Counted from the stretch's first letter, positions 11,246 to 19,612 are shown. The stretch is DNA of 34,093 nucleotides from JBDIBB01 sp039812685 (GCA_039812685.1 JBDIBB010000036.1:1-34093); one strand, 5' to 3'. Notes: a model not told the origin generated them from the letters alone. Program-made: numbers and translations.

Positions 11246-12211
11246 ATGCACACCATCTACGTGAAGGTCGACGGGCGCGTCGAGGTGACCGACCGCGTCG
11301 ACCCGTCCTGGCTCGACGAGGACGAACACGTCACCTTCTGGATGGACATCACCCACCCCGACGCCAGCGACGTCGCGGTGCTCCGGGAGACGCTCGGCAT
11401 CCACGAGCTCGCGATCGAGGACGCGACCTCCGAGACCCACCAGCCCAAGGTGGAGAGCTACCCGGGGTTCCTCTACGTCGTGCTCCACGGCATCGACTTC
11501 GAGGCCTCGCGCCACGCCTTCGCCACGCACGACGTCGACTTCTTCCTGGGACGCAACTGGCTCGTCACCGTGCACGACGGGCGGTTCCGCTCGCTGCGGC
11601 GCGTCGCCGAGATCTGTCCCCGCAACGATCACCTCCTCGGCGAGGGGCCGGCGGCCCTGCTGCACCGCATCGTCGACCTGATGGTGGACAACTACCGCCC
11701 CGAGGTGGAGGCGCTCGACGACTGGCTCGACGAGATCGAGTCGAAGGTGTTCGAGGCCGCCACCTCGCTGCACATCCGCGACATCCTCGCGCTGAAGAAG
11801 GACGTGATGTCGCTGCGGCGCGTCACGGTGCCGCAGCGCGACGTGGTCGGGCGCCTCGCGCGGCGCGAGTTCGCCGAGATCGACCAGTCGGTGGCCTACC
11901 GCTTTCGCGACGTCCACGACCACCTCGTGCGGATCGTGGACGAAGCCATGGTGTTCAGCGACCGGATCACCGGCCTGCTCGAAGCGCACCTGTCGGCCAC
12001 CTCGAACCGGCTGAACGAGGTGGTGAAGGTGCTCACCGTCATCACGACGGTCTTCGGCCCGCTCACCGTCATCACCGGCCTGTTCGGCATGAACGTGCGC
12101 CTGCCGCCGCTGCCCGGCGGCGACCACGCGCAGTTCTGGTGGGTGATGCTGATGATGCTGACCGCGGTCGGCGGCATGCTCGCGGTGTTCAAGGGGATGA
12201 AGTGGCTGTAG
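11246..12211 (+). CDS. corA: CorA-family Mg2+/divalent cation transporter
   Basis: CorA is a pentameric inner-membrane channel for Mg2+ (also Co2+ or Ni2+). The 321-residue product has the large cytosolic N-terminal domain, the long stalk helix, and two C-terminal membrane helices (about residues 260-281 and 295-315). The pore signature Gly281-Met282-Asn283 ends the first helix. The C-terminus is short (FKGMKWL), as in the family. The end of corA overlaps the GTG start of mutL by 10 nt, so the two are likely co-translated. Membership is firm; the exact ion is inferred. Confidence 0.95.
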   Translation: MHTIYVKVDGRVEVTDRVDPSWLDEDEHVTFWMDITHPDASDVAVLRETLGIHELAIEDATSETHQPKVESYPGFLYVVLHGIDFEASRHAFATHDVDFFLGRNWLVTVHDGRFRSLRRVAEICPRNDHLLGEGPAALLHRIVDLMVDNYRPEVEALDDWLDEIESKVFEAATSLHIRDILALKKDVMSLRRVTVPQRDVVGRLARREFAEIDQSVAYRFRDVHDHLVRIVDEAMVFSDRITGLLEAHLSATSNRLNEVVKVLTVITTVFGPLTVITGLFGMNVRLPPLPGGDHAQFWWVMLMMLTAVGGMLAVFKGMKWL

Positions 12212-14148
12212 GGGCGCCCCCCCCGGAGGCGGCCGGTCCCGGCGCCGCCTCGATCCGGCGCCTGCCCCCGGAGCTCGCCAACCAGATTGCGGCCGGCGAG
12301 GTGGTGGAGCGTCCGGCCAGCGTCGTCAAGGAACTGCTGGAGAACGCCATCGACGCGCACGCCCGCCACGTGGCGGTGACGATCGAACTGGGCGGCAAGC
12401 GTCTGATTCGTGTCGTCGACGACGGAGAGGGCATGAGCCCCGACGACGCGCGGCTGGCCGTCGAGCGGCATGCGACGAGCAAGATCCGGAGCGCGGGGGA
12501 TCTGGCCGCCATCCTGACGCTCGGTTTTCGCGGGGAGGCGTTGCCCAGCATCGCGTCGGTGTCGCGGTTCACGCTGCGCACCCGCGCGCGCGGCGCCGTG
12601 AGCGGCACCGAGGTGGAGGTGCACGCGGGCATCCTCGCGCGGACGCGCGAGATCGGCGCGGCCGAGGGCACGTCGATCGAGGTGGTCGATCTCTTCCACA
12701 ACCTGCCCGCGCGCCGGAAGTTCCTCAAGGCCGACGCCGCCGAGGCGGCGCAGGTGACCCGCATCCTCACGCAGATCGCGCTCGCGTATCCCGAGGTGGG
12801 GGTGCGGCTCGAGAGCGCCGGGCGCCGCGCGATCGATTGCCCGCCCGCCGCCTCGTTCGCCGAGCGTTTCCACCAGCTCTACGGCGATCGGCCCGGCCTC
12901 GTCCCGGTCTCGCGCGAGAGCGGCGCGCTGCGCGTCCACGGCCTCGTCGCGGCGCTCACCGAAGATGGCCCCGCGCGCGGGCCGCAGAACGTGTTCGTCA
13001 ACCGCCGCATGGTGAAGGACAAGACCATCGCCCACGCGGTGATGGCGGCCTACGCGACGGCGACGATCAGGGAGCGGAGCCCCGAGATCCACCTGTTCAT
13101 CGACCTGCCGCCCGACCGCGTCGACGTCAACGTGCACCCGACCAAGGCCGAAGTGCGCTTCCTCGACCAGGGTTACGTGCACGAGTCGGTGCGGCGCGCC
13201 GTGAGCGAGGCGCTGGGCGCGCAGGCCGCCCCGCACCTGTCGCTGTCGGCGCCGCGCGGCGAGCCGGTGCCGACAGCCGCGCAGCCGCTGCCGCGCGTGC
13301 TGCCAGGCGTGCTCGACACGATGGGCGGTGCGCATCGCTGGCGGGACGTGGCAGGGCAGCCAGGCTGGGACGGGCCGGACGGAGGCCTCACCGGGCCGCG
13401 CCGCGCTGAGCCGCGCATGGACGATGCGGACGGGTTCGCCGCGGCTGGCGACGAGCCCGGTCCCGAGGTGGACCCCCGGGTCGGGACCGCCGACGCGCCG
13501 CCGTGGCCGCCGGAGGCCGCCCGTGGCGTTGCCGTGCCGGCGGGCGCGCGCCAGGCCGGCGTCGACGCCCTGCGGCCCATGCTGCCGCTCGGCCAGTTCC
13601 GCGACACCTACATCGTCGCCGTCGACGAAGACGGGCTGCTCATCATCGACCAGCACGTGGCGCACGAGCGCGTGCTGTTCGAGCAGATCGGCGAGCGGCT
13701 GACGCGGGGCCGCCTGCCTTCCCAGCGCCTGATCGCGCCGCTGCTGCTCGACGTCTCGCCGGCGCAGGCCGAGGCGCTGCTGCAGCACCGCGCGGAACTC
13801 GACCAGCTCGGCATCGAGATCGACGAGTTCGGCGCGGGCAGCCTGCGCGTGGCCTCGGTCCCGGCGCTGCTCGCGGCGGGCGACGTCGAGGCGACGCTGC
13901 GCGCGCTGGCCGACGATCTCGACGGCCTGGACCGCGGCAGCCGCGCCCACGACGCGGTGCGCCGCATTGCGGCCACCATGGCCTGTCACGCGGCCGTGAA
14001 GGCCAATTACCCGCTCACGATCGAGAAGATGCGCCACATTCTCGACGAGCTGCGCCGGACCGCCCACTCCGCCGTCTGTCCGCACGGCCGGCCCGTCGTG
14101 CTGCGCCTCACGCGCCGCGAGATCGAGAAGAACTTCCAGCGGATCTGA
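12202..14148 (+). CDS. mutL: DNA mismatch repair protein MutL (endonuclease type)
   Basis: MutL links MutS mismatch recognition to strand incision. The N-terminal GHKL ATPase has KELLENAIDA (catalytic Glu44, Asn48), DDGEGM, ATSKI and GFRGEALPSIASV. A Pro/Gly-rich linker spans about residues 345-455, and the dimerisation/endonuclease domain follows. It carries DQHVAHERVLFE (Asp483; consensus DQHA-x2-E-x4-E with Ala changed to Val), ACHAAVKANY, CPHGRP and a terminal FQR. These C-terminal motifs indicate a nicking MutL, as in organisms lacking MutH. GTG 12202 is chosen: AAGGGGA lies just upstream, and earlier in-frame codons run inside corA. It overlaps corA by 10 nt. No mutS is present in the window. 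Confidence 0.93.
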   Translation: MAVGAPPPEAAGPGAASIRRLPPELANQIAAGEVVERPASVVKELLENAIDAHARHVAVTIELGGKRLIRVVDDGEGMSPDDARLAVERHATSKIRSAGDLAAILTLGFRGEALPSIASVSRFTLRTRARGAVSGTEVEVHAGILARTREIGAAEGTSIEVVDLFHNLPARRKFLKADAAEAAQVTRILTQIALAYPEVGVRLESAGRRAIDCPPAASFAERFHQLYGDRPGLVPVSRESGALRVHGLVAALTEDGPARGPQNVFVNRRMVKDKTIAHAVMAAYATATIRERSPEIHLFIDLPPDRVDVNVHPTKAEVRFLDQGYVHESVRRAVSEALGAQAAPHLSLSAPRGEPVPTAAQPLPRVLPGVLDTMGGAHRWRDVAGQPGWDGPDGGLTGPRRAEPRMDDADGFAAAGDEPGPEVDPRVGTADAPPWPPEAARGVAVPAGARQAGVDALRPMLPLGQFRDTYIVAVDEDGLLIIDQHVAHERVLFEQIGERLTRGRLPSQRLIAPLLLDVSPAQAEALLQHRAELDQLGIEIDEFGAGSLRVASVPALLAAGDVEATLRALADDLDGLDRGSRAHDAVRRIAATMACHAAVKANYPLTIEKMRHILDELRRTAHSAVCPHGRPVVLRLTRREIEKNFQRI

Positions 14149-14219
14149 CGTCGCCGACGGGTCGCGGGCTGGAGCCGGACGCCCTGGCGCCGATTCCTCG
14201 CGGGAGGTCGCACGCCGAC

Positions 14220-14993
14220 GTGGCCACGCCAGCCCCTCAGCCGTCCTGTTGCCCGCACTGCGGGGCGCCCGCACCCGGAACGGAACCGGAATGCACGCGC
14301 TGCGGCATCGTCTTCGCCAAGTACGACGCGGGCCGCCGGCTACGGCCGCGGCCACTGCCAGAACGGCCGGTGCGTGCCGCCTGGCCCGGCATCGCCGGGG
14401 AGCTCGACCCATCATGGCGGGCACCGGTGGTGGCGAGGGCGCTCCTGTGGGTGGCGCTCAGTGGCTGGACCGTCGCTTTCGCACGCCAGGACATCGCCTC
14501 CAACTTCGCAGGCGAATCGGTCCTTCACCTGGTGAACCTCGTCTTTCACGAGGCAGGCCACATCGTCTTCGCGCCGTTCGGGCGCTTCGTGGCGGTCGCC
14601 GGAGGGTCACTGCTGCAGGTGCTGGTGCCGATCGCGTGCGCCGTGGCGCTGTGGCGGGCGCGTGACCGCTTCGGAGCGGCCGTCGGCCTGTGGTGGGCGG
14701 GGCAGAACCTGCTCGATCTGGCGCCGTACATCAACGATGCCCGCGCGCTGCAACTGGTGCTGCTCGGCGGGCGGACCGGGGCCGAGGTCGAGGGGCACGA
14801 CTGGGAGTACCTGCTGTCGGCGCTCGGCTGGCTGCATCGCGATCACACGCTCGCGCTCGCGGCGCACGTGCTGGGCATGGCGGTGATGGGCCTGGCGCTG
14901 GTCGCGGGGGCGGCGGTCCTGTTTCGCCAGTGGCGGCGCCGCGGCGATGTGGACGACACCGTCGCGGAAGAGGATTCGGCGCCGTCGCGCTGA
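14220..14993 (+). CDS. Zinc-ribbon membrane protein with HEAGH motif (putative M50-like peptidase)
   Basis: I do not recognise a named gene. The 257-residue product has a cytosolic zinc ribbon at the N-terminus (CPHCGAP...CTRCG), then about five hydrophobic segments between residues 78 and 240. In the membrane part, HEAGH (His110, Glu111, His114) matches the HExxH zinc-peptidase motif, and NLLDLAPYINDAR (Asp173) lies about 60 residues later, where site-2-type proteases have their third ligand. This suggests an intramembrane metalloprotease, but similarity to M50 is limited to these motifs. Start GTG 14220 is chosen for GGGAGG 12 nt upstream and because it precedes the zinc ribbon; the frame is open further upstream within mutL. 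It lies 71 nt after mutL, in the same direction. Confidence 0.7.
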   Translation: MATPAPQPSCCPHCGAPAPGTEPECTRCGIVFAKYDAGRRLRPRPLPERPVRAAWPGIAGELDPSWRAPVVARALLWVALSGWTVAFARQDIASNFAGESVLHLVNLVFHEAGHIVFAPFGRFVAVAGGSLLQVLVPIACAVALWRARDRFGAAVGLWWAGQNLLDLAPYINDARALQLVLLGGRTGAEVEGHDWEYLLSALGWLHRDHTLALAAHVLGMAVMGLALVAGAAVLFRQWRRRGDVDDTVAEEDSAPSR

Positions 14994-15133
14994 CCACCCT
15001 GAACACGGCGATCCGTCGCGGACCGCGCCGGAACCCACACTGCCGATTCGCGCCGCGCGGGGCGCACGGGACCGGGCGCGCGACACCCGACGCAAGCGGG
15101 ACTTCGGCGGGGAACGAGGCCGTGGGGGAACCC
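14994..15133. other. Convergent intergenic gap, nothing identified
   Basis: This 140-nt gap separates the converging HEAGH gene and rarA. I see GC-rich sequence without a T-run terminator, promoter-like hexamer or open frame of note. Confidence 0.5.
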
Positions 15134-16510
15134 TCACCCGTCCTCCCGCTCGCGCATCGCCCTCCGGCGCTGCGCCCACCCGTCGAGCCGCCGCTTGATC
15201 TCCTTCTCGAAGCCGCGCTCGGTGGGCTCGTAGTACTTCCGGCCGCGGAGCGACTCCGGGAGGCAGTCCATGGCGGTGACCGCGTCGCGCTCCTCGTGCG
15301 CGTAGCGGTAGCCCTTGCCGTAGTCGAGTTCCCGCATCAGCCGCGTGGGCGCATTGCGCAGGTGCAACGGCACCGGCTCGGCGATCTCGCCGTGGGCGTC
15401 GGCGGCGGCGCGGCCGTAGGCCAGGTAGACGGCATTGCTCTTGGGCGCGGTCGCCAGGTAGATGGCCGCCTGCGCGAGCGCGGTGTTCGCCTCGGGCAAC
15501 CCCAGCATGTGCGCCGCCTCGCGCGCGGCGACGGCCACCACCAGCGCCTGCGGGTCGGCGTTGCCCACGTCTTCGGATGCGAACCGGATCAGGCGGCGCG
15601 CCACGTACATGACGTCTTCGCCCGCCTCGAGCATGCGCGCCAGCCAGTAGACCGCGGCGTCGGGGTCGCTGTTGCGCATCGACTTGTGCAGCGCGGAGAT
15701 GAGGTTGAAGTGCTCCTCGCCCGACTTGTCGTAGAGCAGCGCGCGCCGCTCGACCAGCGCCGCCACCGTCTTCACGTCCAGGGTCCGTCCGGCGCCGGCC
15801 ACGGGCGCGGCGACCAGGCCGGCGGCCAGCTCCAGCAGGCCGAGCGCCGCGCGTGCGTCGCCGTTCACGTGCCGCGCGATGGCGCGCAGCGCCTCGGGCG
15901 TGGCCGTGATGTCGAGGGCCCCGAGGCCGCGCTCGCGATCCGCGAGCGCCCGATCCAGGATGACGAGGATGTCGTCTTCGTCCAGGGCGTGGAGGACGAA
16001 CACCTTCGAGCGCGAGAGCAGCGCCGCGTTCACCTCGAAGGAGGGGTTCTCGGTGGTGGCGCCCACGAGCACGATGTCGCCGCTCTCCACCCGCGGCAGG
16101 AACGCGTCCTGCTGCGCCTTGTTGAAGCGGTGGATCTCGTCGACGAAGAGGATGGTGCGGCGGCCCAGCCGCCGGCGTGCCTCATCGGCCTCGAGCATCA
16201 CGGCCTTGATGTCCTTGATGCCGGAGAGCACGGCGCTGAAGGCGACGAAGCGGGCGTGGGTGGCCGCGGCAATGACGCGCGCCAGCGTCGTCTTGCCGGT
16301 GCCGGGTGGGCCCCACAGGATGATCGACTGCAGCACGTCGCGCTCGATTGCCTCGCGCAGCGGGCGGCCGGGCGCCAGCAGGTGGCGCTGTCCCACCACC
16401 TCGTCCAGCGTGCGGGGCCGCATGCGGTCGGCCAGCGGCGGGCGCGCGGCGGCGGCACCCCCGGCGTCGCCGTCGGGTCCGCCGGGTTCGTCGAACAGGG
16501 AGCCGGTCAT
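15134..16510 (-). CDS. rarA: Replication-associated recombination AAA+ ATPase RarA/MgsA
   Basis: RarA (MgsA/WRNIP1 family) is a clamp-loader-like AAA+ ATPase acting at stalled replication forks. The 458-residue product has GQRHLLAPGRPL near the N-terminus, Walker A GPPGTGKTT, Walker B LFVDEIHRF, the sensor stretch VGATTENPSF and the C-terminal tetramerisation region (SEDVGNADPQAL, APKSNAVY, GKGYRYAHE, YYEPTERGFE). The ATG at 16510 starts MTGSLFDEPG and overlaps the upstream trmH stop by 4 nt (ATGA), so the two genes are coupled. Length and motifs are complete. Confidence 0.95.
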   Translation of the reverse strand: MTGSLFDEPGGPDGDAGGAAAARPPLADRMRPRTLDEVVGQRHLLAPGRPLREAIERDVLQSIILWGPPGTGKTTLARVIAAATHARFVAFSAVLSGIKDIKAVMLEADEARRRLGRRTILFVDEIHRFNKAQQDAFLPRVESGDIVLVGATTENPSFEVNAALLSRSKVFVLHALDEDDILVILDRALADRERGLGALDITATPEALRAIARHVNGDARAALGLLELAAGLVAAPVAGAGRTLDVKTVAALVERRALLYDKSGEEHFNLISALHKSMRNSDPDAAVYWLARMLEAGEDVMYVARRLIRFASEDVGNADPQALVVAVAAREAAHMLGLPEANTALAQAAIYLATAPKSNAVYLAYGRAAADAHGEIAEPVPLHLRNAPTRLMRELDYGKGYRYAHEERDAVTAMDCLPESLRGRKYYEPTERGFEKEIKRRLDGWAQRRRAMREREDG

Positions 16511-17328
16511 TGGCGCTCGCGGCGCTGCCGCGCCGCCTCGTAGAGCAGGATGCCGGTCGCCACCGCCACGTTGAACGACTCGACGCCCTCGCGCATGGGG
16601 ATGGCCACGCGCGCCGCGCCGGCGGCCAGATCGGCCGGCAGCCCCTGACCCTCGTTGCCCACGAGCAGGGCGGTGGGGCGCGTCCAGTCGATCGCCTCTG
16701 GCGGCGCGCCCGGGCCCCCGGCAGCGGCGATGACGGCGAGTTGTCGCGCCTGGATCGCGTGGCGTACGGCAAGGCGGTCGCGTTCGACCCGGATCGGCAG
16801 CCGCAGCGCGCTGCCCATCGACCCGCGCAGCGCCTTCCACCCGAACGGATCGGCGCACGCGCCGGCGGCGATCGCGCCAGTGGCGCCGCACCCGTCGGCG
16901 GCACGCACGATGGCGCCGACATTGCCAGGATCCTGGACGTCGCAGGCGACAACGACGAGCGGGTGCGCGTCGCCGAAGGGATCGGCCAGGCCGGCTGGCT
17001 GCCGCCGCGCCAGCGCCACGATCTCGCCGGGAGAGCGCACGGGGCTGATCGCGTCGATGACGTGACGCGAGACGGCGAGCACCGTGGCGCCGCCAGCCCG
17101 CGCGCGCGCCGCCAGCGCCGCGGCCGCGGGGGTGGCGGGTGCCGCCAGCACCAGCAGATCGAGCGGCCACGCCGTCTCGAGGGCCACCTCCACCAGGTGC
17201 AAGCCGTCGAGCAGCAGGACGTCAGGATCCTCGCCACGCGCGACCCGGCGGAATCGCCCGACCACCGGATGTCGCCGGCTGGTGACGGGATCGGCGGGCG
17301 GCGCGTCGCGGCCGTGCGGATCGTCCAC
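16507..17328 (-). CDS. TrmH/SpoU-family RNA 2'-O-methyltransferase
   Basis: A SPOUT-class SAM-dependent methyltransferase, probably modifying a ribose in rRNA or tRNA. The N-terminal substrate-binding domain (RHPVVGRFRRVARG...LLLDGLHLV) is followed by the trefoil-knot domain with ACDVQDPGNVGAIVRAADGCGA, LLVGNEGQGLP and IPMREGVESFNVAVATGILLYE, the three family motifs. GTG 17328 (273 residues) is chosen because a -10-like TAGCAT ends 7 nt upstream, predicting a leaderless or nearly leaderless mRNA; the frame stays open to 17397. It is the first gene of a trmH-rarA operon and divergent from greA. The exact target (for example 23S G2251 as in RlmB) cannot be told from sequence alone. Confidence 0.88.
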   Translation of the reverse strand: MDDPHGRDAPPADPVTSRRHPVVGRFRRVARGEDPDVLLLDGLHLVEVALETAWPLDLLVLAAPATPAAAALAARARAGGATVLAVSRHVIDAISPVRSPGEIVALARRQPAGLADPFGDAHPLVVVACDVQDPGNVGAIVRAADGCGATGAIAAGACADPFGWKALRGSMGSALRLPIRVERDRLAVRHAIQARQLAVIAAAGGPGAPPEAIDWTRPTALLVGNEGQGLPADLAAGAARVAIPMREGVESFNVAVATGILLYEAARQRRERQ

Positions 17329-17335
17329 GTCGCCT

Positions 17336-17341
17336 ATGCTA
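17336..17341 (-). promoter_or_regulatory. Putative -10 of the trmH-rarA operon
   Basis: On the minus strand TAGCAT ends 7 nt before the GTG at 17328. It lies inside the near-palindrome TATGCTA, so the divergent plus-strand promoter uses overlapping bases. Confidence 0.4.
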
Positions 17342-17345
17342 CACT
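17337..17345 (+). promoter_or_regulatory. Putative extended -10 of greA
   Basis: TGCTACACT matches an extended -10 (TGn plus TAnnnT). Initiation near 17352 would give greA a leader of about 135 nt, rich in GC pairing but with no recognised riboswitch. The same TGCTA form precedes uvrB. Confidence 0.5.
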
Positions 17346-17486
17346 CGCCCCTCGTCAGTTCTCCGGTTTCCGCGGGGTCATCCGGCCCGCCCCGCACGAC
17401 ATTCGACGAACCACCGCCCGCGTCCCTCTGGCGACGGCCCCGCCGCGCGAGGCTGACGGCGTGACGACGGTCAGGAGTCGCTCCCG

Positions 17487-17954
17487 ATGAAGGCCCGACT
17501 GGTGAAACGATTCGAAGACGAGATCAGCGAACTCGATCGCGAGCTGAAGACCGAACTGCCGAAGGAAATTCAGCGTGCGCGGGAACTGGGCGACCTGCGC
17601 GAGAACGCGGAATACAAGGCGGCGAAGGAGCGCCAGGAGTTCCTGCAGGCCCGCATCGCGATGCTCCGCAGGCGCGTGGCCGAGATCGCGCTGATGAACG
17701 TCGATCGCATCCCGAAGGACAAGGCGGGCCTCGGCTCCACCGTCCACCTGCTGGAGTCGAGCGGTCAGACCGTTGTCTACCAGCTCGTCATGCCGGAGGA
17801 CGCCGACGCCGAACGCGGCTGGATCTCCACCGCCTCGCCGATCGGCCGCGCTATCGTCGGCAAGGAGCCCGGTGACGAAGTCCACGTCAAGGCACCTTCG
17901 GGCGACCGGCTGTTCGAACTCGTCAAGCTCGTCACCGTCCACGACGCCGGGTAG
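17487..17954 (+). CDS. greA: Transcription elongation factor GreA
   Basis: GreA inserts into the RNA polymerase secondary channel and stimulates cleavage of backtracked RNA. The 155-residue product has the N-terminal coiled coil (residues 1-75), with the acidic tip motif GDLRENAEYKAAKERQ, and the C-terminal FKBP-like domain with SPIGRAIVGKEPGDEV. ATG 17487 is preceded by AGGAG (17473-17477). Length is standard for GreA. It is divergent from trmH, with a 158-nt shared control region. The next gene follows directly after the TAG, in the same reading frame. Confidence 0.96.
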   Translation: MKARLVKRFEDEISELDRELKTELPKEIQRARELGDLRENAEYKAAKERQEFLQARIAMLRRRVAEIALMNVDRIPKDKAGLGSTVHLLESSGQTVVYQLVMPEDADAERGWISTASPIGRAIVGKEPGDEVHVKAPSGDRLFELVKLVTVHDAG

Positions 17955-18017
17955 ATCGTCATCGCTGCCACGCCTGCTTCGGCCCGTTCCTACTCGCCGC
18001 ACCTGCGCACGGCGCTC

Positions 18018-19433
18018 GTGCTGGCCGGCACCGGTACGGCCGGTGCCTACCATGCGGGCGTGTTGCGCGCGCTGCGCGAGGCGGGCGTCCGCATCGACGT
18101 GATGGCGGGGCGGGGCATGGGCGTCGCCAGCGCGCTGTTCGCGGCGGCCGACGCGGATCCGCGCCTGTGGGACGCGTCAGGCCTGTGGACGCACCTCGAA
18201 CGGCCGCGGGCCCTGTACGGCTGGCGGCTTCCCTGGCGCGTCGTGGCAGGAGCCACCGGGCTGGCGTTCGGCCTGCTGGCCCTGCCGCTGGCGATGGCCC
18301 TCGTGCTCGCACTGGCCTATCCGCTGGTGTTCCTGCTGCTGGTGGCCGCTCCCGGCTGGGGCGGCGCCGTCGCCGCGGCGTACGCCGCGCTGGTGGGGCG
18401 GCTGCTGTCACCTGACGTGCTGGCGGGCCTGGTGCCGCGGGCGGTGACCGCCGTCCTCGTGGTCGGCCTGGCCGGCACGATCTTCGCCGCCGGCGCGGGC
18501 TGGGTGCGCGTGCGCCGGCGCCAGGCCAGCGGCAGCCCCTGGTGGATAGGCCTGGGGGCACCGCTGGACGGGGAGGCCGCCGCAGCCTGGGTCCGGGCGG
18601 GGTTCTGGCGCTACCTGCGCGGCGTCGCGAGCGTCGCCGAGCCGCCGGCCCGCGATCTGGGGCAGCGCTACGTGGAGTTGCTGCGGGAGAACGTGGGGCA
18701 GCCCGGATACCGTGAACTCCTGCTGACGGTGCACGACCTCGACGCGCGCGCCGATCTCGTCTTCGCGATGCTCGCCGAGAGCTGGCGGAAGGTGTTCCTG
18801 GAGCAGGCCGGCGACACCGCGCGCCGGTCGCTGGCGGTCGTCGATCTCGCCGGCGCGGGCGGCGAGCACCTTGTCGATGCCCTGTCGGGGGCGCTGGCGG
18901 TGGCGCCGGCGTGCGAGCCGGCGCCGATCGCCCTGAGATCCGAGGGGGCGTGGCGGGGCGAGACCCATCGCCTGGTCGACCGGCCGGCGGCCCTCGGACG
19001 ACTGCTGGAGGAGTGCCTGCAGGCCGGCGTCCGGCAGGTGGTGCTGGTGGTGGCCGATGCCGCCGGGAGCGGGCCTCATGGGCTCAGGCGCCGGCGCGCC
19101 GAGCCGCGCGCGCGCCTCGGCGATGCGGTGGCCGCCGATGAGGCAGCGGTCGTCCGCGACGTGCTCGCCACGCACGCCGTCCACTTCGACGGGTGCTTCG
19201 TCATCCGTCCCGACCACAACCCGATTGGGCCGCTCGATTTCGGCGGGGCCTTCGACGAGCGATCGGATCGGATGGTGCTGCTGCCCGAACTCGTCGCGCG
19301 CGGCTACGAGGACGCCTACCGCCAGTTCGTCGATCCGGTGGTGGGTGCCAGCGGCGAGTCACTGGGATCGGGCGCGGCCAGGGGGCCGGCGGCGCCCGTC
19401 GGCCCGGGCGACGTGCCGCTGGCGCGCGGGTAG
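18018..19433 (+). CDS. Membrane-inserted patatin-like protein lacking the catalytic serine
   Basis: The protein begins like a patatin: a beta strand and glycine-rich loop (RTALVLAGTGTAGAYHAGVLRALREAG), then what should be the GxSxG nucleophile elbow. Here it reads Gly31-Arg-Gly33-Met-Gly35, so serine is glycine. The usual catalytic DG[AG] is also absent; LDFGGAF is the nearest match. Two to three hydrophobic segments are inserted at about residues 75-165. The C-terminus (LVARGYEDAYRQFV) resembles the patatin end. Start is uncertain: the GTG at 18018 cuts the first strand. The frame is closed upstream by the in-frame greA TAG (17952-17954), so only CTG 18003 or a non-standard codon such as ATC 17955 could restore it. 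Likely a non-hydrolytic or altered-function membrane protein; function unknown. Confidence 0.7.
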   Translation: MLAGTGTAGAYHAGVLRALREAGVRIDVMAGRGMGVASALFAAADADPRLWDASGLWTHLERPRALYGWRLPWRVVAGATGLAFGLLALPLAMALVLALAYPLVFLLLVAAPGWGGAVAAAYAALVGRLLSPDVLAGLVPRAVTAVLVVGLAGTIFAAGAGWVRVRRRQASGSPWWIGLGAPLDGEAAAAWVRAGFWRYLRGVASVAEPPARDLGQRYVELLRENVGQPGYRELLLTVHDLDARADLVFAMLAESWRKVFLEQAGDTARRSLAVVDLAGAGGEHLVDALSGALAVAPACEPAPIALRSEGAWRGETHRLVDRPAALGRLLEECLQAGVRQVVLVVADAAGSGPHGLRRRRAEPRARLGDAVAADEAAVVRDVLATHAVHFDGCFVIRPDHNPIGPLDFGGAFDERSDRMVLLPELVARGYEDAYRQFVDPVVGASGESLGSGAARGPAAPVGPGDVPLARG

Positions 19434-19477
19434 CGCGGTCGCGGTCACCGCCAGGCTCCCCGACGTTGCCGTGACAC

Positions 19478-19493
19478 CCCGGCCGAGGCCGGG
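19478..19493 (+). terminator. GC hairpin after the patatin-like gene
   Basis: CCCGGC-CGAG-GCCGGG forms a 6-bp stem 44 nt after the patatin-like stop. It has no T-run, so terminator function is only possible. Confidence 0.3.
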
Positions 19494-19548
19494 CCCCCGC
19501 ATCGCGGCCGCCGGAAGCCCGGGCGGCCGGGACTGTCGCGCGCGGGCC

Positions 19549-19572
19549 GGACGTGGACGTCCGTCACGACGG
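19549..19572. promoter_or_regulatory. Two abutting inverted repeats upstream of the PLP-enzyme promoter
   Basis: GGACGT-GG-ACGTCC (19549-19562) and CCGTC-AC-GACGG (19561-19572) are perfect inverted repeats, each with a 2-nt centre, sharing CC at the junction. They end 26 nt before the putative -10, a typical operator or activator position. No known box is recognised. Confidence 0.4.
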
Positions 19573-19598
19573 TCGCTGCGCGGGAGCCGTGCGGGCCT

Positions 19599-19604
19599 TA
19601 CACT
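19599..19604 (+). promoter_or_regulatory. Putative -10 of the cystathionine gamma-synthase-family gene
   Basis: TACACT ends 8 nt before the ATG at 19613, so transcription would begin at or within a few bases of the start codon: a leaderless mRNA. No Shine-Dalgarno sequence is seen. Confidence 0.55.
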
Positions 19605-19612
19605 GTGGTCCC

